DNA from: Wolbachia pipientis
Lineage (GTDB): Bacteria; Pseudomonadota; Alphaproteobacteria; Rickettsiales; Anaplasmataceae
Length of the DNA stretch: 64,000 nucleotides
Direction of reading: 5' to 3'
NCBI GenBank assembly: GCA_023052945.1
Contig: CP095495.1
Location: forward strand, 434,001 to 498,000
Positions 1 through 8,886 of the stretch are shown here, one piece after another; the first letter of the stretch is position 1, and the number at the start of each line of letters is the position of its first letter. Under the pieces are notes generated by a model. It was not told where the DNA came from and did not search any database. It saw nothing but the letters and a program-made list of their open reading frames with translations. Made by a program: the position numbers and the translations under genes.

Positions 1-458
1 CCAACGTATCCTATTTCAGTAAACTTCGTTGCCTCAATTTTTATGAACGGTGCACCAGCAAGTTTTGCTAAGCGGCGAGCTATTTCAGTTTTACCAACCC
101 CTGTATGACCAATCATCAATATATTCTTAGGTATGATTTCATCACGCAATGGAAATGGAACCTGATTGCGACGCCAACGATTTCTGAGCGCAATAGCAAC
201 AGCACACTTTGCATCATCCTGTCCGATTATGAATCTGTCCAATTCTTTAACTATCTTCTGTGGTGGCAGGTCATCTAACAAAACTTGAGTACTGTCATTA
301 ACTTGAACATCGCTGTCATTTGAATCAAAACCACTCTTAGTATCTTTATAGAGGTCATCTTTTTCATCGTAGGTGTCATTACTACAAGACCACCCTTCTG
401 AAAGGGTTATAGGCTGATTGGAAAAATTAGTGCACAAAGTTTTTTGCTTGGAAGACAT
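1..458 (-). CDS. hslU: HslU, ATPase subunit of the HslUV protease (N-terminal part, cut by window edge)
   Basis: HslU is the AAA+ unfoldase that feeds substrates into the HslV peptidase in the cytoplasm. The frame starts at an ATG at 458 and runs off the window at base 1, giving about 152 codons. From about residue 63 it reads like a normal HslU N-terminus ([18 protein letters not shown]), and the Walker A motif GHTGVGKT lies at about residues 117-124. Two oddities are visible. There is an acidic, Ser/Asp-rich extension of about 60 residues before the conserved start, and the second Walker A position is His where the family usually has Pro. It begins one base after the hslV stop codon, so the two are co-translated. 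The C-terminal two thirds lie outside the window. Confidence 0.93.
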   Translation of the reverse strand, partial: MSSKQKTLCTNFSNQPITLSEGWSCSNDTYDEKDDLYKDTKSGFDSNDSDVQVNDSTQVLLDDLPPQKIVKELDRFIIGQDDAKCAVAIALRNRWRRNQVPFPLRDEIIPKNILMIGHTGVGKTEIARRLAKLAGAPFIKIEATKFTEIGYV

Positions 459-459
459 A

Positions 460-1014
460 TCACTCCTCTATCTTTTCAATAACTACATTATGATTTGTAT
501 AAACACATATATCGCCAGCTATCTTCATAGCCTTCTTTGCAATCTCTTCTATTGATATTCCTTTAGTGTCAATTAAAGCTCTTGCTGCAGATAGAGCAAA
601 ATTTCCCCCAGAGCCAATAGCTGCGATTCCATCTTCAGGTTCAAGAACATCACCTGTTCCCGTAATTACTAATGAAATAGATTTATCTGCAACAATCATC
701 ATAGCCTCTAATTTTCTTAGATATTTATCCATTCTCCAGTCTTTTGCAAGTTCAACACATGCTCTCATTAATTGCCCTGGGTGCTTGTCAAGTTTAGATT
801 CTAGTCTTTCAAAGAGAGTAAATGCATCGGCTGTTGCTCCAGCAAAACCGGCAATTACAGAATCACCGGAAAGACGCCTAACTTTTTTTGCTCCGGATTT
901 TATAACAGTGTGGCCCAGTGAAACCTGTCCATCACCTATTACTACTACGCTTTTATCTTTTCTAATTGACAGTATAGTAGTTCCATACATTTTATTGTTA
1001 TCGTGTTGAATCAT
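460..1014 (-). CDS. hslV: HslV, peptidase subunit of the HslUV protease
   Basis: HslV is the proteasome-like threonine peptidase that forms double hexameric rings capped by HslU. The 184-residue product has the family motif [19 protein letters not shown] and the later [14 protein letters not shown] segment. The presumed catalytic threonine is at residue 12, after a propeptide of about 11 residues (ending MYG). In many bacteria the propeptide is a single Met, so this leader is somewhat long. An internal Met at residue 9 is an alternative start. Length is typical. It is the first gene of an hslV-hslU pair and is divergent from the glutamate-cysteine ligase gene, leaving about 115 bases for both promoters. 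Confidence 0.95.
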   Translation of the reverse strand: MIQHDNNKMYGTTILSIRKDKSVVVIGDGQVSLGHTVIKSGAKKVRRLSGDSVIAGFAGATADAFTLFERLESKLDKHPGQLMRACVELAKDWRMDKYLRKLEAMMIVADKSISLVITGTGDVLEPEDGIAAIGSGGNFALSAARALIDTKGISIEEIAKKAMKIAGDICVYTNHNVVIEKIEE

Positions 1015-1129
1015 TTTTCTATCACTTTAAATAAGAATCTCATTATACTTTAATCTTTAGTCAAATTTGCTAAATATGTTTAATTATAGCTTATAATATA
1101 ATACCTTCCTTATAACATTTAAAGTGTAG

Positions 1130-2290
1130 ATGCAAAACATAATTCGCCCAGATTTGGAAAAAAGTATAAATAATTGGTTTGAGGCAAAATTTAACGGCCT
1201 TACATTACCATTTTATAGCTCTATAGATCTTAGAAACTCCAGCTACAAAATTGCCCCAGTGGACGCTAATTTATTTCCTGCAGGGTTCAACAATCTAAGT
1301 GAGACATCAAGAGCAACAGCAGCAAAACTAATAAAAAGTTATTTTGAAACAAAACAATATAAAAAGACTCTTATAATACCGGAGAATTACACACGAAATA
1401 AAATGTATATAGAAAACGTATTTGTTATAGAGAAAGTACTGCAACTCGCAGGTTTTGAAACTAGAATTGGCCTCTTTCATAATGAAACGTACAATTTAAT
1501 AGAACAGTATGAAACTGTTGTGAAAGAAAACTCTTTGCTGAAGACAACTTCAGGATTTATGCCTGATGTTATTATACTGAACCGTGATATGACGAGCCAC
1601 ATTCCAGACACGCTAGAAAACGTAAAACAAGAGATAGTGCCAAGTCCATTATATGGCTGGCACAGTAGGCAGAAATTTCAATATTTTGAAATCTATCAAA
1701 AATTAGTGTCCGAATTTTGTGGCGAATTTAAAATGGACCCATGGCTTATTTCTGTGCTTACAGAAAGCTGTAATGGAGTTGACTTTAATGATGATTCATC
1801 ACTAGGAGCAGTAGCGACTAAAGTTGACCAAATATTATCTCTAGTGCAAAAAAAATATGAGGAATATGAAATAAAAACACAACCTTACGTTTTTATCAAA
1901 GCAAGCAATGGCACATATGGGATGGGCATTATAACAGCAACAAGTGGAAAGGAAATATTAAATCTCAATAAAAAAAAGCGTCATAAAATGAAAAAGATAA
2001 AAGAAGGAATAGCAATCAATAGTGTTATTATACAAGAAGGTGTACCAACCATTGACATATTTAAAAGCAGTTCTGCAGAACCGCTAATATACTATATAGG
2101 AGATACTCCAACATGTTACTTATACCGATGTAATAGTAGGAAAGATGTATATTCTAGCTTGAATGCCACTGACTGTGAGTTTCATGATGTTAGCCAGGTT
2201 GTGGAAGGTAAAATTCTGTCACTTTGGAGTATTGTTAGCAAATTAGCAGTACTAGCGTTGGCAGTAGAAATAAAATCTTTTCACCTCTAA
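1130..2290 (+). CDS. gshA: Glutamate-cysteine ligase, proteobacterial ATP-grasp-like type
   Basis: The 386-residue protein resembles the alphaproteobacterial/cyanobacterial-type glutamate-cysteine ligase (first step of glutathione synthesis: Glu + Cys + ATP). Supporting stretches are the N-terminal region around PVDANLFPAGFNNL, a central RNKMYIENVFVIEKVLQ segment, the W(H)SRQKFQYFEIYQ motif, and a glycine-rich ATP-grasp-like segment FIKASNGTYGMGIITA at about residues 255-270. Its C-terminal end closely abuts the convergent membrane-protein gene (stop codons a few bases apart). Rickettsiales commonly keep glutathione synthesis. The family assignment comes from motif recall, not from an alignment. 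No frameshift is visible. Confidence 0.82.
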   Translation: MQNIIRPDLEKSINNWFEAKFNGLTLPFYSSIDLRNSSYKIAPVDANLFPAGFNNLSETSRATAAKLIKSYFETKQYKKTLIIPENYTRNKMYIENVFVIEKVLQLAGFETRIGLFHNETYNLIEQYETVVKENSLLKTTSGFMPDVIILNRDMTSHIPDTLENVKQEIVPSPLYGWHSRQKFQYFEIYQKLVSEFCGEFKMDPWLISVLTESCNGVDFNDDSSLGAVATKVDQILSLVQKKYEEYEIKTQPYVFIKASNGTYGMGIITATSGKEILNLNKKKRHKMKKIKEGIAINSVIIQEGVPTIDIFKSSSAEPLIYYIGDTPTCYLYRCNSRKDVYSSLNATDCEFHDVSQVVEGKILSLWSIVSKLAVLALAVEIKSFHL

Positions 2291-2293
2291 CCC

Positions 2294-3112
2294 TTACATT
2301 CCCACAGCGTTGCCATCGGGCAGATCATTACCATCATTACCAGGCTGAATATGGTTATGGCCAGCATTATCAAGTTCAGTAGAAGGATCAGTACCATTAC
2401 TAGGTTGATTGACAAGCTTATCGATGTTTGATACTAAATATGCTAGACTCAGTATTATACTAACTGTTACGCTTAAATTGAAATTATAGATTATGCCATT
2501 ACCAAAGTTGATTGGTATGGTTGCAGTTTCCATTCTTTTTAATATGAAGCTTGACAAGCCCAATGACAAAGTTATTGTGCTGAAAATAACGTCCTTCCCA
2601 TATTCAGCAGACTTTTCAGGATCCTTATTATCCAGATACTTCTTCCATGTATAATAACAGCTTATGAATTCTGAAAATAGAAATAGGACTGTTGATGTTA
2701 AACCAATATAACTTATTATATCTTTATTGTTTCCAGCTAAGAAATGAATGATTTTTGTCTGCATCAATATTCCTATGATACAGTGTGTCAAGAAGGCTAA
2801 GCTACCTATAACCTGTACCAGGTTTTTAGGTTCATCTTTATCATTTTGAGATTTATATCCAGCTAACTTGAGCCCAGAATGAAGAACGAGTAATGTTGAT
2901 GTTGGTAATTTCATAAACTTGGCAATATCTGATACAGCAGAAATACTGGATCTGTTATTGTCAATAAACTCGCAACAAAATTGTAGTGAAATCTTACACA
3001 ATATGCCTGTTAAACCTACTGCAATACAATACATCTTTCTAAGATCATGATTGTGAACATCATGTATACTTTGTGCGAACGTGCTCGATTTCTTTTTTGG
3101 CTTGCTTGACAT
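2294..3112 (-). CDS. Hypothetical multi-pass membrane protein
   Basis: I do not recognise a family. The 272-residue product has about five hydrophobic helices (about residues 28-48, 82-102, 112-137, 150-172 and 205-230) and short charged loops. The C-terminal tail is hydrophilic and rich in Asn, Gly, Asp and His, ending near GNDGNDLPDGNAVGM. The basic N-terminus (SSKPKKKSS) suggests a cytoplasmic start. Similar short membrane proteins with polar tails recur in this window (4138-4899 and 38188-38700), which looks like a Wolbachia-specific class. It converges on the glutamate-cysteine ligase gene. Function unknown. Confidence 0.7.
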   Translation of the reverse strand: MSSKPKKKSSTFAQSIHDVHNHDLRKMYCIAVGLTGILCKISLQFCCEFIDNNRSSISAVSDIAKFMKLPTSTLLVLHSGLKLAGYKSQNDKDEPKNLVQVIGSLAFLTHCIIGILMQTKIIHFLAGNNKDIISYIGLTSTVLFLFSEFISCYYTWKKYLDNKDPEKSAEYGKDVIFSTITLSLGLSSFILKRMETATIPINFGNGIIYNFNLSVTVSIILSLAYLVSNIDKLVNQPSNGTDPSTELDNAGHNHIQPGNDGNDLPDGNAVGM

Positions 3113-3169
3113 AAAATAGTTAATAAAACAATAACTCCCTTTTATTCTATCACATAAAATCCTTAAAGA

Positions 3170-3192
3170 AAAGTCCTATAAATCAGGACTTT
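3170..3192 (-). terminator. Possible terminator hairpin overlapping the hemH stop codon
   Basis: An 8-bp perfect stem (AAAGTCCT / AGGACTTT) with a 7-base loop overlaps the hemH stop. On the minus strand it is followed by a T-rich stretch about ten bases on rather than immediately, so it is a weak intrinsic terminator candidate. Confidence 0.35.
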
Positions 3193-4137
3193 AAGGGGGA
3201 TTTATGCACAAATCGGCCAAGCATTTTATAAACAAAAAATCCGTACTGAGAGTTAGTACGCGAAAATAATATCCATCCTTGATAATTGCTTTATATTCTA
3301 TATCAAGTTCAACTAGAGTTTCTGAATGCTCAGAAACAAAAGATATAGGTGATAAAACTACAGGTACACCATCAGCTTTTGTACGTGATAGCTCACTTTC
3401 AGTGCTTGGCTCTAGCCATTTTACAGGACCAATCTTACTCTGATAACATATTGACCAATCTAAGTTATTGATAGCTAACTTTTCTACTATTAACCCTACG
3501 CTTCTTTCTACCTGTGAAGCGTAAGGGTCGCCTTTTTTAATAACGCTAAGGGGCAAGCTATGAGCTGAAAATAGGACTCTTGGCTTACCAATCCTGCTGG
3601 CTAATTTGTAGTACTTGGCTATCAAGTTAGCATGAGCCTCAATAAAGTTTTCATTGTCATAATAATGATGAATTATTTTTGTATTGCATTTTAGGCGTGC
3701 TTTTTAGCATTTTTTTGCCAATTTTCGATGGATGACAAAGTTGTGGTAGTTGAATATTGAGGATATAGTGGCAGCAAAATTACTTCATCAGGATCGAACT
3801 GTTTTACACTTTTAACAACTTCGTCAGCAAACGGATGCCAATAGCGCATGCAAATGAATACCTTGTATACATGATTTTCATCTTCATTTAATTTTAGTTC
3901 TAAAGCATCAGCTTGTGCTTTTGTATTTTCCAGAATTGGCGATTTACCTCCAATTTCTTCGTATATTTTTCGTGCGATATTTTCTCGTTTCGCAGATATA
4001 AACTTTGCTAAAAGAAACCGAAAGGGATTCGGTAAATTGATTATTCTCCTGTCATAAAAAAGGTTGAATAAAAAAGGACGGACCGCATTTAGTGAATCAG
4101 GCCCGCCAAGATTAAATAAGATAACTGCCTTTTTCAC
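3191..4137 (-). pseudogene. hemH: Ferrochelatase, split by a one-base frameshift
   Basis: Ferrochelatase inserts Fe2+ into protoporphyrin IX, the last step of heme synthesis. The 5' part (4137 to 3691, GTG start) reads [20 protein letters not shown] and ends in a premature TAA right after [10 protein letters not shown]. The 3' part continues in another frame, and translating across in that frame gives a smooth ferrochelatase sequence (...[16 protein letters not shown]...). The 3' part carries the family motifs [25 protein letters not shown] and [11 protein letters not shown]. One T appears to be missing at about 3689-3693 (GCC-TAA-AAT where GCC-TTA-AAA would continue). It could be true gene loss, a sequencing error, or rescue by slippage. 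The start codon directly follows the stop of the upstream membrane-protein gene, so the two are coupled. Confidence 0.88.
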
Positions 4138-4899
4138 CTACGCACTACTACAACAAGTTACTTCTGGGGTGCCTATAAAATTAACTACACACTCATCAAA
4201 TTTAGTTATAGGCACTAAATTTCTTACACTGGCATACAATAAATGGCCTGATCTCTGCAGGTTACTCTTGGTGGATGTGAAGCTCCAATCGAAAAATGTA
4301 TCGACAAAAAGACTTGGTACCGTTTCAAGAAGTTCAACAGCAGCTAAAGATAGCATTATACAACTTTGCAGGACCTTCAAAAGAACCTTTAGGGGAAAAA
4401 GTGAAACTTCAACGAAAAGAGAGGTGCTACTTGTTTCATCCAGTAGTTGCCCTGAGTTAGGCGAATTATACTCGGTGTGTTTTCTATTTTGATTAAAGAT
4501 AGGAAATTTTATAGTATCTTTCTTAAATTCCGCGTCTATTTCTTTTCTATTGTGGTCAGTAATTTTTTCTAGTAACCACTCACGCCCATGCCAAGTTCTT
4601 ACAACAAAACATGTAGCAACCATCAACGCAGCGCATATAAGTGCGCATTGCATGAGGCTCATACTGCCTAGCATAGCTGGCAGTGCAAAACAAACAAATG
4701 GCACTATGATAGCCATTTCAAAAAATGGAATAGTGTTCCTTTTCATTGCAAAGGCAGCGCCTTCTTTTAATTTTGTATTACGATGTGCGCTATACTCCAA
4801 ATAACTCAAAAAAGCCAAGCTGAAAGTCAAAAATCCTTTTGTCCCGCAAAAAATTGATGACTTAAGGTTATTTGCTAGTTTTTTACGACAGTAACCCAT
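4138..4899 (-). CDS. Hypothetical membrane protein upstream of hemH
   Basis: This is a 253-residue protein of no family I recognise. It has hydrophobic segments at about residues 23-37, 59-82, 84-103 and 170-192. A hydrophilic region with several Asn, Thr and Glu residues lies between the third and fourth. The stop codon TAG is immediately followed by the hemH GTG start, so hemH is translationally coupled to it. The ATG lies in CAT-rich sequence near 4899. Its upstream region is shared with the divergent ndk gene. Nothing in the sequence says whether it takes part in heme metabolism. Confidence 0.65.
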   Translation of the reverse strand: MGYCRKKLANNLKSSIFCGTKGFLTFSLAFLSYLEYSAHRNTKLKEGAAFAMKRNTIPFFEMAIIVPFVCFALPAMLGSMSLMQCALICAALMVATCFVVRTWHGREWLLEKITDHNRKEIDAEFKKDTIKFPIFNQNRKHTEYNSPNSGQLLDETSSTSLFVEVSLFPLKVLLKVLQSCIMLSLAAVELLETVPSLFVDTFFDWSFTSTKSNLQRSGHLLYASVRNLVPITKFDECVVNFIGTPEVTCCSSA

Positions 4900-5004
4900 A
4901 CAACACTCCTTAATGGTTTATTTCTAACTATAAACCAAAAATCACTTTGATGAAATGAAAATCCGTAATAAAATAAATCTATAAATTTTATATAAGGAAA
5001 CAAT

Positions 5005-5424
5005 ATGGCAATTGAGAGAACACTTTCGATATTAAAACCTGATGCAGTAAAAAATAATACTACAGGCAAGATAAATTCATACATTGAAAGCTCTGAGCTC
5101 AAAATCATAGCACAAAAAATGATGTTACTGACAAAAAAACAAGCAGAGCTGTTTTATGAAATTCATAAAGATAGGTCTTTTTTTGGGGAATTGGTAGAGT
5201 TTATGACTTCTGGTCCTGTGATAGTTCAAGTTTTAGTTGGTGAAAATGCAGTAAGTAAATACAGACAAATCATGGGAGCTACCGATCCAAAGCAGGCAGA
5301 GAAAGGTACAATCAGGGGTGATTTTGCTGATGACATTAGTGAAAATAGAGTTCACGGCTCGGATGGTCTGGAAAATGCTCGTAAGGAGATAGCTTTCTTT
5401 TTTGCTGAACGTGAGTTGGTGTAG
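5005..5424 (+). CDS. ndk: Nucleoside diphosphate kinase
   Basis: NDK transfers the gamma-phosphate between nucleoside tri- and diphosphates through a phosphohistidine. The 139-residue product has the start [12 protein letters not shown] and the active-site stretch [13 protein letters not shown], with the catalytic His at residue 117. It also has the [17 protein letters not shown] nucleotide-binding segment. Length is the family norm. The gene stands alone between a divergent membrane-protein gene and the repeat/IS region that follows it. No terminator hairpin is obvious directly after the stop. Confidence 0.97.
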   Translation: MAIERTLSILKPDAVKNNTTGKINSYIESSELKIIAQKMMLLTKKQAELFYEIHKDRSFFGELVEFMTSGPVIVQVLVGENAVSKYRQIMGATDPKQAEKGTIRGDFADDISENRVHGSDGLENARKEIAFFFAERELV

Positions 5425-5535
5425 TCAACTCAGATTTTCCTATATATAACTAAATTTTCTGGATCCTATGTCAAGCATACATCTGTACGAACGTTGTAAT
5501 TGACAGGTGGCATCATCCAAGTAGCTGACAACATA

Positions 5536-6046
5536 GAAACGAAAAACTTACTTGACAAACTCCGCCAACCCCCTTATCATGACAGTGAAGCTATATTATT
5601 TAACTTCCCAATCTGTGCAGATTAAAACGACAAGAAGACTTGTATTTGGCGTACTATTGTTTAATTTTTGCACTATGTGCATACTATGTCTTTATAAAAA
5701 TTTTGGGTTTTTACCCACATAAGCTGAAAAGCGCTTATAAAGCGTTTAAGACATCACCCAACGTCAAATTTTAAAATAAAGAGTGGAATAACTAGCTACT
5801 CCGGGGATTCTTTGTCTTTTTTTTCTGCTGGTAAATTTCTTAAACATTTATAGCTTAAGTTAGTTGCACTTAAAAGCAGCTAAATTGCAGTGTTTAAGAC
5901 TTAAAAAACGCCAAATACTGAAAATAGACAATGACCAGGGCTTCTTTTGCCTTTTTTTTTCGTTTGGTAAATTTCTTAATATTTATAGCTAAAGTAACTT
6001 AGGTTCACCGACAACCGTCATCCCGCTACGTGTTAGCGGGATCTAT
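5536..6046 (-). repeat. Noncoding repeat of about 510 bp, copy A (inverted relative to copies B and C)
   Basis: This stretch is the reverse complement of sequence found again at about 7050-7560 and 48080-48600. Shared landmarks are a GACAAACTCCGCC end, the CATAGTGC/GCACTATG segment, a TTTATAAGCG hairpin (AGCGCTTATAAAGCGTTT), two internal copies of an AAATTTCTTAA...TTTATAGCT / GCCTTTTTTTT block, and a GC-rich palindrome (TCCCGCTACG...TAGCGGGA) at the IS side. No convincing reading frame runs through it. Together with the left end of the adjacent IS5 copy it fills the gap between ndk and the transposase. Confidence 0.8.
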
Positions 6047-7002
6047 AGACCTGCTGAAAAAGGTGATTGAAAAAATGATGTGAGAGAGGTAGAAGAAGAA
6101 TAAGCAGATCAAGTAAGGAAAAAAAATGAGCTTTAGTTACTATAATATGAAAAAATACCCAAGAAACTTTCGTAATATAACAGGTTTAACTATAGAGGAG
6201 TTCGAAAAAGTAGTGGAAAAAGTGAGGTCTGGATGCGAAAAACAGAAAAAGTGTCATGGTAGAAGATCAAAACTACCAACTCTGGAAGATAAGTTGTTTT
6301 GCGTAATTTTGTACTATCGCACTTACATAACACATAGATTTTTAGGATGCCTATTCAATGTACACAACGCAAATGTATGTAGGTTACTTAAGAGAATAGA
6401 GCCATTACTCGCCAAAAAAGTGACTATAACAAAAGATAGAAGTATGACGCCAGAAAAAATACTGAAGATTTTGGCTGATGTTACAGAACAGCAAATACAG
6501 AGACCAGAAGATAGTAAAAAACGGAAGAAATCATATTCAGGAAAAAAAAGAACCAACACTATGAAAACTGAGATTATTATCGAAGAAGGAGGAAGAATTT
6601 TATCAGTGTCAAAGTCATACCGTGGTAGAATTAGTGATTTCCGCATAAGGAAACAAGAAAAATATTTACCACTTGATAGCATAAAACATGCCGATTCTGG
6701 ATATCAAGGTTGGCAAAAATTGCAAAGCAATGTTATAATTCCATATAAAAAGTATCGTAAAAAGCCATTAACTCCAGAGCATAATAGAAGATTAGCATCA
6801 TTTAGAATGAGAGTAGAAAACAAGATCCGAGAGATAAAGATATTTAAGATTATGTCGAATGTTTATCGCAATTTTCAGAAAAAATATAACCTGAGGTTCA
6901 ATATTATTGCTGGTATTGTAAATCTTAAGCACGCCTTTTAGTTAACCTTGATTTTAGTCACCCTCCTTTCCTTTTTTTTATCGCTTGATTCGCAGCAGGT
7001 CT
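6047..7002 (+). mobile_element. IS5-family insertion sequence, copy 1 (956 bp, A8 version)
   Basis: The ends are AGACCTGCTG and CAGCAGGTCT, a 10-bp perfect inverted repeat that recurs at the ends of copies at 47124-48079 and 50862-51816. It encloses one transposase gene. Flanking trinucleotides are TAT on the left and TAA on the right, which do not match, unlike the clean TAT/TAT and ATA/ATA duplications of the other two full copies. The left flank is inside repeat A and the right flank leads into repeat B. This suggests recombination between IS copies after insertion. Confidence 0.9.
6126..6941 (+). CDS. IS5-family DDE transposase (intact single frame)
   Basis: The 271-residue transposase has an N-terminal helix-turn-helix region (LTIEEFEKVVEKV, then LPTLEDKLFCVILYYRTYIT) and a DDE_Tnp_4-like catalytic core. 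Candidate acidic residues are the Asp in LADVTEQQ, the Asp in HADSGYQG and the Glu in RVENKIREIK. A poly-A tract of eight (about 6542-6549) falls between the two halves, and with eight A residues the frame is continuous. Copies with seven A residues are split at the same point, with the second frame opening at MKTEIIIEEGG. The copy should be transposition-competent if expressed. Confidence 0.92.
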   Translation: MSFSYYNMKKYPRNFRNITGLTIEEFEKVVEKVRSGCEKQKKCHGRRSKLPTLEDKLFCVILYYRTYITHRFLGCLFNVHNANVCRLLKRIEPLLAKKVTITKDRSMTPEKILKILADVTEQQIQRPEDSKKRKKSYSGKKRTNTMKTEIIIEEGGRILSVSKSYRGRISDFRIRKQEKYLPLDSIKHADSGYQGWQKLQSNVIIPYKKYRKKPLTPEHNRRLASFRMRVENKIREIKIFKIMSNVYRNFQKKYNLRFNIIAGIVNLKHAF

Positions 7003-7049
7003 TAAGTTACTTTCGCCAAGTCCACCACGTCATACCGCCGCGGTATCTC

Positions 7050-7560
7050 TAGATCCCGCTAACACGTAGCGGGATGACGGTTGTCGTTTAGCTATAAATG
7101 TTTAAGAAATTTACCAAATAAAAAAAAGGCAAAAGAAGCCCCGTTGGTGACTAGTTATTTATATGTACTTCAAAATATTGGCGTTTTTTATTCTAAACGC
7201 TACGATTCAGCCGCTTTTAAATGCAACTAACCTAAATTATAAACGTTAAGAAATTTACTGAGCGGAAAAAAAGGCAAAGAAACCCCAGGGTGGCTAGTAT
7301 TCAAATTCTCCCTTGTCTATTTGACGTCTTTTACTGTCTTAAACGCTTTATAAGCGCGTTTCAGCTTATATAGGTAGAAACCTAGAAGTTTTATAAAGAC
7401 ATGAGGTGCACATAGTGCAAAAAATTAAGCATGATTTACGCCAAATACATTAAGTTTTTTTGTCATTAATCCACTGCAGAGATTGCGAAGATAAATAAAT
7501 AGCTTCACTTTCATGATAAGGGGGCTGGTGGAGTTTGTCAAGTGATTTTTTCGTTTCTGC
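7050..7560 (+). repeat. Noncoding repeat of about 510 bp, copy B
   Basis: This is the direct-orientation counterpart of copy C (48080-48600) and the inverted partner of copy A across the IS5 element. It starts in a palindrome (AGATCCCGCTAACACG...), carries two imperfect internal copies of a block containing TTAAGAAATTTAC followed by a poly-A/GGCAAA(A)GAA run (about 7092-7140 and 7240-7285), the GCGCGTTTCAGC segment, and the GATAAGGGGGCTGG end. Compared with copy C it lacks a short AAGCCTAAATTACTTT segment near its start. No coding frame is supported. Confidence 0.8.
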
Positions 7561-7590
7561 GGGCTACTTGAGTTTATTAGAGCCAAAACT

Positions 7591-8457
7591 CTAAGAGATA
7601 GAATTTACAATTCTATCTAAAAGGATGCCAAAAAAGAGAAGCAACCCTACGTAGGAATTATTTTTAAATATGGACATGCATTGACTGGGATCATCAGGAT
7701 TGAAATTTTTGTATTGGCGGTGAAATATGAACCCTACAGCAAGTAGAGCAATATAAAAGATGTTATTTAATGATGATAAGATACCAGCATATAGCCACGT
7801 CATAAGAGATATTAAATAAAATCTTTTCAACCAAGATTTTGTTGTATCACCAAAATATAATGCGGTAGATTTCATTCCGAGTTTTTCATCATCTTTTTTA
7901 TCTTGATGAGCGTATATGGTGTCATAGCTAAGTGTCCAAAAGACGCATCCTATATAAAACAGCAAGGATTCTATACTGATCTGGTTTATTATTGCTGCTG
8001 AGCCCATGAGCGATCCCATATTGAAGGTAAACCCTAAGAACAATTGTAGCCACCAAACATACCGCTTTAATAAAGGGTAAGTAGCTATCATACACATTGA
8101 GATTATTCCAAGTATGAGTGTGGTTTTATTAGTTAACAATAAAATTACCAAGGCGATAGATAGTAGCAGTGAGAGTAAAACCAAAGCCTGCTTTATGTTT
8201 AATGCACCACTTGCAAGTGGCCTATATTTTGTTCGTTCAACGTGCGCATCTATTTCCCTATCGGAAATGTCATTGATTATGCACCCTGCAGGTCTCATTA
8301 AAAATGCACCTATAGTAAATAAAACAAGGAGAAAAAGAGCCTGATACGATAGAGAAGTTGAGGCTAAAAGAATACCGCTCAAACTGGGAAATAGCACAAG
8401 CCACAAACCTGTTAAACTGTGCAATCTCATTAATGAAAAGTAATGGTTGAAATACAT
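7591..8457 (-). CDS. ubiA: 4-hydroxybenzoate polyprenyltransferase
   Basis: UbiA attaches the polyprenyl chain to 4-hydroxybenzoate in ubiquinone synthesis, in the inner membrane. The 288-residue product is very hydrophobic (eight or nine helices). It carries both Asp-rich prenyl-diphosphate motifs: NDISDREIDAHVERTKYRPL at about residues 62-81, and YDTIYAHQDKKDDEKLG around residues 178-194. Length is typical. It is the last gene of a minus-strand run nusA-infB-rbfA-ubiA and begins three bases after the rbfA stop. The stop lies just beyond repeat B. Confidence 0.94.
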   Translation of the reverse strand: MYFNHYFSLMRLHSLTGLWLVLFPSLSGILLASTSLSYQALFLLVLFTIGAFLMRPAGCIINDISDREIDAHVERTKYRPLASGALNIKQALVLLSLLLSIALVILLLTNKTTLILGIISMCMIATYPLLKRYVWWLQLFLGFTFNMGSLMGSAAIINQISIESLLFYIGCVFWTLSYDTIYAHQDKKDDEKLGMKSTALYFGDTTKSWLKRFYLISLMTWLYAGILSSLNNIFYIALLAVGFIFHRQYKNFNPDDPSQCMSIFKNNSYVGLLLFFGILLDRIVNSIS

Positions 8458-8460
8458 TAA

Positions 8461-8883
8461 TTAAGTGTGATTATGTAATATTTTGCTTACATTAACAAAA
8501 TTATCGAACGCTAAATCAGGCTTAAAAACTAATTCAGGTATAAATCGCAAATCAACATAACACAATATAGATTTACGTATTGACCATGCAGATTGGTTCA
8601 TTTCATTAACAACAGTGTTAATATCACAATTATTCTCAGAAGGATCTCCAGTGCATGATGCTGAAATCCACGTACTTTTTTCTGGATCTGAGTAGTCAGC
8701 TACCTGAATATTCAATGAAGATAACACAATATATACATCTGCTTTTTTCAAATCTTTACTTAATTTTACGTTAGATACCGCTACACTTTTATTGAACACC
8801 TTACCTTCCATTAGGACTCTTGATATTGCTCTATGCAATACCGATGCTATTTTTAGGTTTCTAATTTCCTTTTTCATATCCAT
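8461..8883 (-). CDS. rbfA: Ribosome-binding factor A
   Basis: RbfA is a 30S assembly factor needed for 16S rRNA 5'-end maturation. The 140-residue product has the KH-like pattern of the family: an N-terminal RNLKIASVLHRAISRVL helix, then VSNVKLSKDLKKADVYIVLSS and LRFIPELVFKPD near the C-terminus. Between the two there is an unusual insert of about 30 residues (around YSDPEKSTWISASCTGDPSE) where most RbfA proteins have a short linker. It sits directly between infB and ubiA, and the infB-rbfA order is a widely conserved translation operon. Confidence 0.88.
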   Translation of the reverse strand: MDMKKEIRNLKIASVLHRAISRVLMEGKVFNKSVAVSNVKLSKDLKKADVYIVLSSLNIQVADYSDPEKSTWISASCTGDPSENNCDINTVVNEMNQSAWSIRKSILCYVDLRFIPELVFKPDLAFDNFVNVSKILHNHT

Positions 8884-8886
8884 CTA

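Noticed and set aside
566..1009. Long open frame on the plus strand opposite hslV
   Set aside because: It is antisense to a fully conserved HslV and has no family features; typical shadow of an AT-rich coding strand.
6323..6682. Antisense open frames within the IS5 copies (also 42746, 47400 and 51296)
   Set aside because: They recur only because the transposase gene is repeated, and they encode a hydrophobic, cysteine-rich translation without a family.
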